Below are positions 46,183-54,650 of a DNA stretch of 64,000 nucleotides, piece by piece. Origin of the DNA: Brachybacterium equifaecis (lineage in GTDB: Bacteria; Actinomycetota; Actinomycetes; Actinomycetales; Dermabacteraceae); NCBI RefSeq assembly GCF_023509525.1, contig NZ_JAKNCJ010000001.1, forward strand, positions 744,001 to 808,000, read 5' to 3'. The notes under the pieces are model-generated. The model did not search any database and had not been told where the DNA came from. It saw nothing but the letters and a program-made list of their open reading frames with translations. Made by a program: the position numbers and the translations under genes. Each line of letters begins with the position of its first letter. Position 1 is the stretch's first letter.

Positions 46183-47579
46183 AGACTTCCCAGGGGCTCG
46201 TGCTGGAGGACCGGTACCGGCTGGATTCGCTGATCGCCACCGGCGGCATGGGCGAGGTGTGGCGCGGCTGGGACCAGGACCTGGACCGCGACGTCGCCGT
46301 GAAGGTGCTGCGCGACGAGTACGCCTTCGACGAGGGCTTCCTCAAGCGCTTCCGCGCGGAGGCCCGGCACACCGCCGCGCTCAGCCACGACACGATCGCG
46401 GCGCTGTACGACTACGGCGAGCTCGACGGTCGCGCCTACATCGTGATGGAGCTGTGCGCGGGCCGGCCGGTGTCGGAGATCATCGAGGAGAACCCCTCGG
46501 GGCTGCCGGAGGGCCGCGCGGTCTCGCTCCTCATCGCCCTGGCGCGCGCGCTGGATGCCGCCCACGCCAAGGGCGTGGTGCACCGCGATGTGAAGCCGGA
46601 GAACATCCTGGTGGACGACGCCGGCGACTGGACCATGAAGATCACCGACTTCGGGATCGCCCGCAGCCAGGACCAGGCGCGGCTGACGAAGACCGGGCTG
46701 GTCATGGGAACGGCCCAGTACCTCTCCCCCGAGCAGGCGATGGGCAAGCAGGCCACGTCGCTGTCGGACGTCTACGCGCTCGGCATCGTCGCCTACGAGA
46801 TGCTCACCGGGCATCGGCCCTTCACCGGCTCCAGCCAGGTGGAGATCGCCATGGCGCAGGTGAAGCAGCAGCCGCCCGCGCTGCCCGACACCGTCAGCCC
46901 CGACCTGCGCCAGCTCGTGATGATGACGCTCGCGAAGGCGCCGGCGAACCGCCCGCGCTCCGCGGCCGCGGTCGCCCGCATCCTCGAGTCCATCCAGCGG
47001 GGCGAGGAGCCGCAGTTCGCGACGGATCCGGCGAGCAGCGTCGCGGCGCAGCCGAGCTCCTACGACGGCGCCCTCTCGGGGAGCGCCGCGGGCCGCTCCC
47101 GCCCGGCCTCCCCGGCGAGCACGCGCACCGCGGCGATGCCGCTGCCCCTGTCGGGATCGCGGCGCGGGGTGCGCCACCGCTCGGGCGCCTCGGCGTACTC
47201 GTCCTCGTCGGCGCGGTCGGCGTCCTCCGCGATGTCCGCATCGTCGGCCCTCTCCGCGGCGTCGGCCGCCTCGGCGAACGATCCCGGGGTGTTCTCCGCG
47301 AACCCCGTGTTCACGCGGGACTCGGCGAACCCGGCTGCTCCCGCGGCCCAGAAGCCTCCCGCCCAGGGCACGAGCACCGGCGCCAAGATCGGGCCGTTCT
47401 CGGTCCCCGGTCTGGTGCTGGCGATCCTGCTCCTGGTCATCGCGGCAGCGGCCGTGCTCGGCACGCTCGGCGTGTTCCCGCTGCCCTTCTCGGGGGCGCC
47501 TCAGGCGCCCTCGGCACCCGTCGGTACGCTGGCCTCCGGGGTCAGCACGGATCTCGGCACGAGGATGGTAGGACTGTGA
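46179..47579 (+). CDS. pknA: Serine/threonine protein kinase PknA type
   Basis: The kinase domain (residues 10-275) has TGGMGEVWRG, VAVKVL with the ATP Lys, VVHRDVKPENIL, DFGIARS and GTAQYLSPEQAMG. A long Ser/Ala-rich linker follows (residues 285-400), including strings of SASSA. One helix sits at about 410-434 and a short outer tail ends the protein. PknA regulates cell shape and division. It overlaps pknB in GTGA. Confidence 0.93.
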   Translation: MKTSQGLVLEDRYRLDSLIATGGMGEVWRGWDQDLDRDVAVKVLRDEYAFDEGFLKRFRAEARHTAALSHDTIAALYDYGELDGRAYIVMELCAGRPVSEIIEENPSGLPEGRAVSLLIALARALDAAHAKGVVHRDVKPENILVDDAGDWTMKITDFGIARSQDQARLTKTGLVMGTAQYLSPEQAMGKQATSLSDVYALGIVAYEMLTGHRPFTGSSQVEIAMAQVKQQPPALPDTVSPDLRQLVMMTLAKAPANRPRSAAAVARILESIQRGEEPQFATDPASSVAAQPSSYDGALSGSAAGRSRPASPASTRTAAMPLPLSGSRRGVRHRSGASAYSSSSARSASSAMSASSALSAASAASANDPGVFSANPVFTRDSANPAAPAAQKPPAQGTSTGAKIGPFSVPGLVLAILLLVIAAAAVLGTLGVFPLPFSGAPQAPSAPVGTLASGVSTDLGTRMVGL

Positions 47580-49654
47580 ACGAAGAGAAGCTCGTCCTGG
47601 CCGGGCGCTACGCCGTCGGCAAGGCCCTCGGCCATGGCGGCATGGCCGACGTCTACCTGGCGGAGGACCGCCGGCTGCATCGCACGGTCGCCGTGAAGAT
47701 CCTGCGCACCGAGCTCGCCCGCGACACCAACTTCCAGGAGCGGTTCCGGCGCGAGGCGCAGAGCGCCGCCGGGCTGAACCATCCCTCCATCGTCGCCGTG
47801 TACGACACGGGCGAGGAGACCTCGCGCGACTTCACCGGCAACGAGCTCACGATCCCCTACATCGTGATGGAGTACGTCCACGGGCGCACGCTGCGCGAGT
47901 TCATCGATCCCGAGGCGGGCATGCCCGTGCAGCGGGCCTCGCAGATCATGGCGGCGCTGCTGTCGGCCCTGGAGTACTCCCACCAGGCCGGGATCGTGCA
48001 CCGCGACATCAAGCCGGGCAACATCATGATCACCGACGACGGCGACGTGAAGGTGATGGACTTCGGCATCGCCCGCGCCCTCTCGGACGCCACTGGCATG
48101 ACGCAGACCCAGGCGGTCATGGGCACCGCCCAGTACCTCTCGCCCGAGCAGGCGCGCGGCCAGCTGGTCGACGCCCGCAGCGACATCTACTCCGCCGCGT
48201 GCGTCTACTACGAGATGCTCACGGGCCGACCGCCCTTCACCGGGGACAGCCCCGTCTCGATCGCCTACCAGCATGTGCGCGAGACGCCCGTGGCGCCCTC
48301 GACGTTCAACGCTCGCATCAACGAGGACCTCGACGCCGTCATCCTCACCGGTCTCGCGAAGGACCGCGAGGCCCGCTACGCCTCCGCGGCCGCGTTCGCG
48401 CGGGACATCGCCGCGGTGATGAGCGGTCGCTCCCCGGAGCTCGGCGAGGGAGACCCCCAGCCGCGCGACGACGCCGAGGCGACCACCGTGCTCGGCGCAG
48501 TCGACGCCGACCGCACGGAGTTCCTGCCCGCGACGGCCGCCGCAGCCGGCGCCGCCTCCGCGGGCCGCCACGCCGCGCGGCCGACAGGCACCCTGGGGAC
48601 GGCTCCCGCCGCTCCCGTCGTCCCCGCGCCCGCCGAGGAGGAGGAGCCCAAGAAGCCGGTCTGGCTGTACATCCTGCTGGGGATCGCGGCGCTCGCCGTG
48701 CTCGGCGCCGCCCTGTTCTTCCTCTGGCCGCGCGACAGCGCGCCGGCCACCGTCGCGGTTCCGGACGTCGTGAACATGACCCAGGAGCAGGCGCGCACGA
48801 CACTCGAGGGCGAGGGGCTGACGCCCCAGTTCACCCCGGCTCCCAGCACCGATGTCGAGGCCGACCACGTCATCTCGACCGATCCCGGTGCGGGGTCGCA
48901 GGTGGCGCAGGGCAGCACGGTCGCCGTGTCCGTCTCCTCGGGCCCGGCCGACTCCCAGATCCCCGATCTCACGGGCATGCAGCGCAGCGCCGCCGAGGCG
49001 GCTCTGGCCGAGCACGGGCTGACGCTCGCGGTCGGGGAGACGGTGGACTCCAAGGAGGCCGCCGGCACCGTCATCAGCCAGAACCCCGCCCCCGGCGGCA
49101 CCGGCAAGGCCGGGGACACGATCACTGTGACCCTCGCCAGCGGCTCCAACGAGATCCCCGATCTCTCCGGCCTCAGCCGCGAGGAGGCCCAGAAGGCCCT
49201 GGACGACGCCGGGTTCAAGGCGACGTTCCGCGAGCAGGAGGACCCTGCCGCGACCGCGGGCACCGTCATCGGCCAGGATCCGGCGGGCGGCTCCGGCAAG
49301 GTCGGCGGCAGCGTCACGGTCACGCTCGCGAAGTCCCCCGGGCAGGTCGCCCTGGACAACGTCGTCGGCATGACCGAGGCGGAGGCGAACGCGACGCTCA
49401 CGGGCGCCGGTTTCGGAGCGAACCCCACGCGCGAGGCCTCCGACACCGTCGCGGCCGGTCGCGTGATCCGCACCGATCCGGAGGGCGGCAGCCTCGTGGA
49501 TCCGAAGATCACGGTCACGATCGTGGTCTCCTCGGGCCCCGCGACGCCCACCCCCGCGTCGACGACCCCCGCCCCCAGCACCACGGCGCCCGCGCCGACG
49601 ACCACCCCCGCACCGAGCGACCCCGCAGGAGGCGACGGCGATGACCAGGGATGA
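47576..49654 (+). CDS. pknB: Serine/threonine protein kinase PknB with four PASTA domains
   Basis: The 692-residue receptor kinase has GHGGMADVYLAED, VAVKIL, IVHRDIKPGNIM and DFGIARA in its cytoplasmic domain. A single helix lies at residues 362-384. Four extracellular PASTA repeats start near residues 393 (VPDVVNMTQEQAR), 462, 526 and 594, and bind muropeptides. A Thr/Pro-rich tail ends the protein. The last 14 nt overlap the next gene, which uses a GGAGG inside pknB. Confidence 0.95.
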   Translation: MNEEKLVLAGRYAVGKALGHGGMADVYLAEDRRLHRTVAVKILRTELARDTNFQERFRREAQSAAGLNHPSIVAVYDTGEETSRDFTGNELTIPYIVMEYVHGRTLREFIDPEAGMPVQRASQIMAALLSALEYSHQAGIVHRDIKPGNIMITDDGDVKVMDFGIARALSDATGMTQTQAVMGTAQYLSPEQARGQLVDARSDIYSAACVYYEMLTGRPPFTGDSPVSIAYQHVRETPVAPSTFNARINEDLDAVILTGLAKDREARYASAAAFARDIAAVMSGRSPELGEGDPQPRDDAEATTVLGAVDADRTEFLPATAAAAGAASAGRHAARPTGTLGTAPAAPVVPAPAEEEEPKKPVWLYILLGIAALAVLGAALFFLWPRDSAPATVAVPDVVNMTQEQARTTLEGEGLTPQFTPAPSTDVEADHVISTDPGAGSQVAQGSTVAVSVSSGPADSQIPDLTGMQRSAAEAALAEHGLTLAVGETVDSKEAAGTVISQNPAPGGTGKAGDTITVTLASGSNEIPDLSGLSREEAQKALDDAGFKATFREQEDPAATAGTVIGQDPAGGSGKVGGSVTVTLAKSPGQVALDNVVGMTEAEANATLTGAGFGANPTREASDTVAAGRVIRTDPEGGSLVDPKITVTIVVSSGPATPTPASTTPAPSTTAPAPTTTPAPSDPAGGDGDDQG

Positions 49655-50345
49655 GACGAGCTCCGCGCACGCTCCCGCGACCGCGGACGCAGGTTCGGGC
49701 GCGGGCGCGCGGATCCTCGTGATCGACAACTACGACAGCTTCGTCTTCACGATCGTCGGGTACCTCGAGCAGATGGGCGCGCAGTGCACGGTCGTGCGCA
49801 ACGATGCCGTGCCGAGCACCGATGAGGGGCTGGTGGACCTCGAGGGCTTCGACGGCGTGCTCGTCTCCCCCGGCCCCGGCAACCCCGGCACGGCCGGACG
49901 CTCCCTCGAGGTGATCGGGCGCTGCGCTGAGCTCGGCGTGCCGATGCTCGGGGTGTGCCTCGGCCACCAGGCTCTCGGCGAGCACTTCGGCGCCACGGTC
50001 GCGCACGCGCCCCAGCTCATGCACGGGCGCACGAGCGTCCTCACCCATGACGGCGCGAGCGTCTTCACCGGCGTGCCGAGCCCGCTCACCGCGACCCGGT
50101 ACCACTCGCTCGCGGTGGTCCCCGAGACGGTGCCCGCCGAGCTCGTGGTCACTGCACGCACGGAGGACGGCGCGATCATGGGCCTCGCCCACCGGGAGCT
50201 GCCCCTGCACGGGGTGCAGTTCCACCCGGAGTCGGTGCTGACCGAGCACGGGCACCTGATGTTCGCGCGCTTCCTCGAGCTGTGCGACGGCATCGACGGA
50301 GCCGATCGCGCGCGCGGACTCGCGCCGCTGCTCAGCGCGAGCTGA
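49641..50345 (+). CDS. pabA: Anthranilate/aminodeoxychorismate synthase glutaminase subunit
   Basis: This 234-residue class I glutamine amidotransferase supplies ammonia to anthranilate or aminodeoxychorismate synthase. It has VIDNYDSFVFTIVGYL, SPGPGNPG, and GVCLGHQALGE with the nucleophilic Cys; HGVQFHPESV carries the His and Glu. TrpG and PabA cannot be separated by sequence alone. The pknB-linked copy is common in actinobacteria. The first 20 residues are a poorly conserved leader. Confidence 0.92.
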   Translation: MTRDETSSAHAPATADAGSGAGARILVIDNYDSFVFTIVGYLEQMGAQCTVVRNDAVPSTDEGLVDLEGFDGVLVSPGPGNPGTAGRSLEVIGRCAELGVPMLGVCLGHQALGEHFGATVAHAPQLMHGRTSVLTHDGASVFTGVPSPLTATRYHSLAVVPETVPAELVVTARTEDGAIMGLAHRELPLHGVQFHPESVLTEHGHLMFARFLELCDGIDGADRARGLAPLLSAS

Positions 50346-50389
50346 ACCCCCACCTACGACGACCCCCGGCCCGAACGGAGCACACAGCC

Positions 50390-50728
50390 ATGGCGGCGAA
50401 GAAGCAGACCACCCGCGCGGCGGCGAGCCGCAGCACCGCGACGGATCCCGCGCGCGAGAAGGCCAAGGACGCCGACGTCGCCCGCCGCGCCGCAGAGGCC
50501 GAGCGGGAGAGCGCGCGCACTCCGGGTCGGCGCCGCTCGGCCGCGAGCACGGAGAGCCCCTCGTGGCTCGCCCCGCTCGCGGTCACGCTGCTGATCATCG
50601 GCCTGATCTACCTGATGGTCTACTACCTCTCGACCGGCCAGCTGCCCGTGCCGATCGGGAACTGGAACCTGCTCGTGGGCTTCGGGATCATGGCGATCGG
50701 CGGCATCACCCTGATGTTCTGGAAGTAG
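50390..50728 (+). CDS. crgA: Cell division protein CrgA
   Basis: The 112-residue protein has a charged N-terminal half and two helices (residues 60-82 and 90-110) around YYLSTGQLPVPIGNWNLLVGFGIM, the CrgA signature. CrgA is an actinobacterial divisome and elongasome adaptor that contacts penicillin-binding proteins and FtsZ. The location next to the pkn/rodA cluster is conserved in the phylum. Confidence 0.94.
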   Translation: MAAKKQTTRAAASRSTATDPAREKAKDADVARRAAEAERESARTPGRRRSAASTESPSWLAPLAVTLLIIGLIYLMVYYLSTGQLPVPIGNWNLLVGFGIMAIGGITLMFWK

Positions 50729-50735
50729 GCCCCGC

Positions 50736-51584
50736 ATGTCGCACCCTGTCATGGACGGCCCGTCGGCCGACGCCCCGCAGCCGTGGCGGCGCTTCGTCGC
50801 CATCGGCGACTCCTTCACCGAGGGCATCGGCGATCCCGATCCCGACTCCCCCGGCGGGAACCGCGGCTGGGCCGATCTGGTCGCGCAGGAGCTGGGCCGC
50901 GGCGTGGACGGCTTCGAGTACGCGAATCTCGCGATCCGCGGCCGGCTGCACCGCCAGATCCTCGATGAGCAGCTGGAGCCTGCGCTCGCCCTGCGCCCCG
51001 ATCTGCTGAGCATCTGCGCGGGCGGCAACGACGTGATCCGCGGGCGCGATCCCGACGAGATCGCCGCGGCGCTGGACGAGGCCGTCGGCTCGATCGCCGA
51101 CGCCGGGGCGACGGTCCTGCTGTGGACCGGTCCCGATCCCGGTCATGCGGCGATGGCCCACCTGATCCGCGGGCGCGTGGCGATCTTCAACGAGAACCTG
51201 CGCGTCGTCGCCCAGCGCCACGATGCGGCGCTCGTGGACCTGTGGGCGCTGCGGTCCCTCACGAACCCGGCGATGTGGGCCGAGGACCGTCTGCACTTCT
51301 CTCCCGAGGGGCACCTCGCGATCGCCGCCCACGTGCTCGACACCCTCGGCGTGGAGAGCACCCTGGAGCCCCATCCCCTGGAGGACCCGGAGTCGCGGCC
51401 CTGGCGCGAAGCCCGGCAGCAGGACCTGCACTGGGCGCGCGTGCACTTCGGCCCGTGGGTGCTGCGGCGCCTGCGCGGGCAGTCCTCCGGCGACGGCCTC
51501 GCTCCGAAGCGGCCGCTCGCCGCTCCCGTCTTCGGCAAGCCCATGCCCCTGGGCGTCTCCGCGACGGAGCCCGAGGACAGCTGA
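50736..51584 (+). CDS. SGNH/GDSL hydrolase
   Basis: This 282-residue protein shows the four SGNH blocks: AIGDSFTEGIGD (Ser), NLAIRGR (Gly region), SICAGGNDVIRG (Asn) and DRLHFSPEGH (Asp/His). It lacks a signal peptide, so it is likely a cytoplasmic esterase or acyl hydrolase. It begins 7 nt after crgA, which suggests co-transcription. The substrate is unknown. Confidence 0.9.
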   Translation: MSHPVMDGPSADAPQPWRRFVAIGDSFTEGIGDPDPDSPGGNRGWADLVAQELGRGVDGFEYANLAIRGRLHRQILDEQLEPALALRPDLLSICAGGNDVIRGRDPDEIAAALDEAVGSIADAGATVLLWTGPDPGHAAMAHLIRGRVAIFNENLRVVAQRHDAALVDLWALRSLTNPAMWAEDRLHFSPEGHLAIAAHVLDTLGVESTLEPHPLEDPESRPWREARQQDLHWARVHFGPWVLRRLRGQSSGDGLAPKRPLAAPVFGKPMPLGVSATEPEDS

Positions 51585-51593
51585 GGCGCGCGG

Positions 51594-51632
51594 GTGCCAG
51601 AGCGTCCGGGTGCGCGAGTGCCGGAGCGTCCG
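51594..51632. repeat. Short direct repeat after the SGNH gene
   Basis: GTGCCAGAGCGTCCG (51594-51608) recurs as GTGCCGGAGCGTCCG (51618-51632), one mismatch, 24-nt period. Confidence 0.7.
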
Positions 51633-51664
51633 CCCAGCGTGTGAGCCGGTTCATGCCTCCAGGA

Positions 51665-51694
51665 TTGGCGCCCCGGCCGCGGCATCGCTAGTAT
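51665..51694 (+). promoter_or_regulatory. tRNA-Arg promoter
   Basis: TTGGCG (51665-51670) and TAGTAT (51689-51694) are 18 nt apart and lie 24 nt before the mature tRNA 5' end. Confidence 0.6.
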
Positions 51695-51718
51695 TGTTCA
51701 GGTCGGCATGGCCGATGG

Positions 51719-51791
51719 GCGCCCGTAGCTTAACGGATAGAGCATCTGACTACGGATCAGAAGGTTGGGGGTTCGAATCCCTCCGGGCGCA
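51719..51791 (+). tRNA. tRNA-Arg (anticodon ACG)
   Basis: All four arms fold. The acceptor GCGCCCG pairs with CGGGCGC. The anticodon stem TCTGA/TCAGA holds loop CTACGGA (anticodon ACG, reading CGN arginine codons after A34 deamination). The T-loop is TTCGAAT. The discriminator is A73; CCA is not fully encoded. The length is 73 nt. Confidence 0.97.
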
Positions 51792-51798
51792 CCGAGTG

Positions 51799-51841
51799 AC
51801 CTGAGCCGCGGCATCGTCGAGAGACGTGCCGCGGCTCAGGT
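51799..51841 (+). terminator. Terminator of the tRNA-Arg gene
   Basis: 15-nt perfect arms (ACCTGAGCCGCGGCA and its complement) enclose a smaller CGTC-GAGA-GACG stem. CTTCTCTG follows. Confidence 0.9.
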
Positions 51842-51928
51842 CTTCTCTGCGTGCAGGCGCGGTGAAGGCTCTGCGCAGGAGCTGCGAAGCGCCTCCCGGG
51901 CCCGGCCCCCGTCGACGATGCTCAGGGC

Positions 51929-52393
51929 ATGAACCGCACTCACCTCCTCGCGCTGCGCGCAGTCCTCCTCGCGGCCCTGCTCGGCTGCATCGTCCTGCAG
52001 CTCCGCCTGCCGCAGCTCTCCGAGACGATCGGGGGCGGCTACGAGGAGACCCGTGCTCTCGTCGGGCCCTACGCCGTCGCGGGGATCCTCGCCCTGCTGC
52101 TCCTCGAGGCGGCGATCGTCCTCGCGTGGTGCGGGATCGAGGCGCGCGAGCGCGGGTCGCTGACCCGGCGCGCCGCCTCCCGCGTCGGCACCGCCTCCCG
52201 CCTCCTCCTCGGCTGCGCCGGGCTCGTCGCGCTCATCCCCCCGGCGCATCTGCTCGTCGGCGTCGGCGTCGGAGGGCCGGGGATCCTGCTCGCGGCGGGG
52301 GCACTGGCCCTGATGACGCTCATCGTCCTCGCCTCCGCGGTGCCGCGGGATCCCTGGGCGGGCACGGCTCCCCCCCAGCCGTCCCGCTGCTAG
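51929..52393 (+). CDS. DUF2975-like four-helix membrane protein
   Basis: The 154-residue protein has helices around residues 7-28, 48-72, 88-112 and 117-140, with few charged residues between them. The pattern LPQLSETIGGGYEETRAL followed by PYAVAGILALLLLEAAI resembles DUF2975 proteins, often regulatory partners of small transcription factors, though none lies adjacent. Its TAG shares the palindrome CTAG with the stop of the convergent esterase gene. Confidence 0.6.
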   Translation: MNRTHLLALRAVLLAALLGCIVLQLRLPQLSETIGGGYEETRALVGPYAVAGILALLLLEAAIVLAWCGIEARERGSLTRRAASRVGTASRLLLGCAGLVALIPPAHLLVGVGVGGPGILLAAGALALMTLIVLASAVPRDPWAGTAPPQPSRC

Positions 52394-53433
52394 CCGTTCA
52401 GCGTCTCGAGCATCCCCGGGAGGTCCTCGACGAGGCATCGCTGCCAGAACGGCCACTCATGGCTGACACCCGGATCCACCCGGTAGTCGTGCGCGATGCC
52501 CTTGCGGGTGAGCGTCCCGCTGAGGGCGTCGAGGGTGTCCCGCACCACCAGCTCGATCGTGTTCCCGTACAGCTTCGTGAGGTCGGGGAGGATGCCGTCG
52601 CCCGTGCGCAGGAAGAGGCGCTTGCCGCGGTAGCGCTCGGCCTGCCGAATGGGATCGGCGTCGAAGCGCCGCGCGCTGTAGGGCCAGTTCCCCCAGATCG
52701 CCCCGGGAAGGTTCGTGCGCGCCCCGGGGACGAACTTCCAGTCCAGCGAGGGGCAGGCCCACATCGCGAGCTCCACGCCGGGGTTGTCGACGCGCCCGGG
52801 TCCGGAGTAGCTCGAGATGGAGCGGAACAGCTCCGCGTGCTTCTGGCCGAGGGTGAGCGCGCCGAAGCCGCCCATGGAGAGCCCCGCGATCGCCATGCGC
52901 GAGGGGTCCGTGCGGAAGTTCGCGTGCACGAACGGGAGGATCTGCCCGATCACGTAGTCGTCCCAGCGGTAGCGCGAGACGCGGTCGTACTGGGCGTTGA
53001 CGTAGAAGCTGCTGCCGCCGTCGGGCATCACGACGATGACGTCCTTGCCTGCGGTCGCGGCCTGCACTCCGCCGGCATCCGTCCAGTCCTTGAAGTTGCC
53101 GCCGAAGCCGTGCAGGAGCACGAGCACCGGGTAGGTGCGGGTGGAGGTCGCGTAGCCCTCGGGCACCATCACCCGCAGGGACGGAGGGTAGGTGCCGACG
53201 GCGGTGCTGGTGAAGCGGAAGTCGAAGCTGCGCAGCTCCGGCAGCTCCACGATGAGCCGGCCCGTCGGATCCTTGACGAACGCGAGGCCCTCGACCATCG
53301 TCCAGCGCGCGGGGTCCGCCGCGAGAGCGGCCGGGGCCCCCGCGACGGCGCCGGCGCCGATCGCGAGCGCAGGTGCAGCGGCCGCCGCGGTGAGCAGAGA
53401 GCGGCGGGAGACCGCGAGGTCGGGAGCGGGCAT
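52390..53433 (-). CDS. Tat-exported esterase, antigen-85/esterase D family
   Basis: This 347-residue alpha/beta hydrolase has a Tat signal (VSRRSLLTAAAAAPALAIGAG). The fold motifs are VLVLLHGFGGNFKDW, IVVMPDGGSSFYVN and the nucleophile elbow AGLSMGGFGAL. The late His is in DPGVSHEWPFWQ. The family includes acyl and mycolyl transferases and feruloyl-type esterases; the substrate is open. ATG 53433 has AAGGA about 10 nt upstream. Confidence 0.9.
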   Translation of the reverse strand: MPAPDLAVSRRSLLTAAAAAPALAIGAGAVAGAPAALAADPARWTMVEGLAFVKDPTGRLIVELPELRSFDFRFTSTAVGTYPPSLRVMVPEGYATSTRTYPVLVLLHGFGGNFKDWTDAGGVQAATAGKDVIVVMPDGGSSFYVNAQYDRVSRYRWDDYVIGQILPFVHANFRTDPSRMAIAGLSMGGFGALTLGQKHAELFRSISSYSGPGRVDNPGVELAMWACPSLDWKFVPGARTNLPGAIWGNWPYSARRFDADPIRQAERYRGKRLFLRTGDGILPDLTKLYGNTIELVVRDTLDALSGTLTRKGIAHDYRVDPGVSHEWPFWQRCLVEDLPGMLETLNG

Positions 53434-53570
53434 GGCGCACATCCTTGTGTCGGGTCGGCCTGCCGGAGGGCAGCGCCTCATCATGCACCATGCAGGCCTC
53501 AGCGAGGGTCGAATCGGACGCGTCGGACACCGGGCCGACGGCGCACCGCGCGGCTCGTCCCCTCGCCGGC

Positions 53571-54203
53571 TCAGCGGCGGATCATCGCGCAGCGCAGGGC
53601 GGCATCGAGCCCCGGCGACGTGGCCTCGTGGTCCATCGTCCGGGTGAGCTCGGGGCCGATCTCCTCTGGGCCCATCACCTCGAAGCCGAGGCGCGCGTAG
53701 TACGGGGCGTTCCACGGCACCGAGCGGAAGGTGGTGAGAGTCGTCGCTCGGCAGCCGTGCACCCTCCCCCACTGCTCCACGTGCGCGATCAGCGCAGCGC
53801 CGTATCCGTGGCCGGCGTGAACCGGATCCACCGTCACCTGCGCGATGTGGGCGCACCCGTCGAGGATCTCGGCGGCCGCGTACCCGGCCGTCTCCCAGCG
53901 GGTCCCCTCCCCGCCCTGCCCTCGGCCCTCCTGCGCGGCCGGCGTCCACGCCTCCAGAACCCAGAGCCGCCCTTCCTCGGCCGTGCGGATCAGCCCGCTC
54001 TCATCAGGGACGTCGGCGGCGACCTCCACCATGCCGATCTCCGCGAACGCGCGCCCGCCCGCGATCTCGATCTCCGCGGCGCGCGGGGCATCGGCCGCGC
54101 GGGCGGGCCGGATGCGCACCGCTCCGGCCGAACCGCTCATGCCCACGCCCAGAGCGGGCGCCGGCCCTCCGCTGCCGTCTGCGCCGACCGGTCGCGCGCT
54201 CAT
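53571..54203 (-). CDS. GNAT family N-acetyltransferase
   Basis: This 210-residue protein has a typical GNAT core from residue 28: VRIRPARAADAPRAAEIE, then the acetyl-CoA motif VTVDPVHAGHGYGAALIAHVE and NAPYYARLGFEVMG. The first 27 residues are Gly-rich and may not be translated if an internal ATG is used. It overlaps the upstream unknown gene in ATGA. The acceptor is unknown. Confidence 0.9.
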   Translation of the reverse strand: MSARPVGADGSGGPAPALGVGMSGSAGAVRIRPARAADAPRAAEIEIAGGRAFAEIGMVEVAADVPDESGLIRTAEEGRLWVLEAWTPAAQEGRGQGGEGTRWETAGYAAAEILDGCAHIAQVTVDPVHAGHGYGAALIAHVEQWGRVHGCRATTLTTFRSVPWNAPYYARLGFEVMGPEEIGPELTRTMDHEATSPGLDAALRCAMIRR

Positions 54204-54604
54204 CGCGCCCCGGCGAGCACGCCCCGCTGCGAGAACTCGCGCTCCAGGGCGGCGACGGCCTCATGGGCGGCAACCCGCGCATGCTGGATGCCCAGCATTC
54301 CGCCCAGGGCCCAGCCGACGTGCTCCCCGACACGGAGCTCGACCACGCTGCCGGCGCCGGCCGCCCTGTTCTTCACGGACAGCGCGTGCACCACGAGCCG
54401 CACGTGGAACCGCTTCCCGGCGAGCGCCCCGAGCAGCAGCGTGCGCCGCAGCGAGCCGCGCTCATAGACCACGGCGCCGTCGGCCCGGCGCTTCCCGCGC
54501 CAGCCCTGCTCCCGCAGGCACGCGTCCGTCAGAGCACGGGCCGTCGGGCCGTCGCAGGTCAGCAGGAGGCGCACCGCACCGAACTGCGCGCCGACCCCCA
54601 CCAT
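54200..54604 (-). CDS. Hypothetical protein upstream of the acetyltransferase gene
   Basis: I recognise no family for this 134-residue protein. It mixes basic helices (REQGWRGKRRADG) with beta-rich stretches (FHVRLVVHALSVKN and SVVELRVGEHVGW). ATG 54604 has GAGG 7 nt upstream; a GTG lies one codon earlier. It starts 46 nt after the alkyl-DHAP synthase stop and overlaps the GNAT gene by 4 nt, so it may be in the ether-lipid transcript. Confidence 0.7.
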   Translation of the reverse strand: MVGVGAQFGAVRLLLTCDGPTARALTDACLREQGWRGKRRADGAVVYERGSLRRTLLLGALAGKRFHVRLVVHALSVKNRAAGAGSVVELRVGEHVGWALGGMLGIQHARVAAHEAVAALEREFSQRGVLAGAR

Positions 54605-54650
54605 CACTGCGCCTCGATCATCAGTGCGCCTCGTTACTCAGCGCGATCGC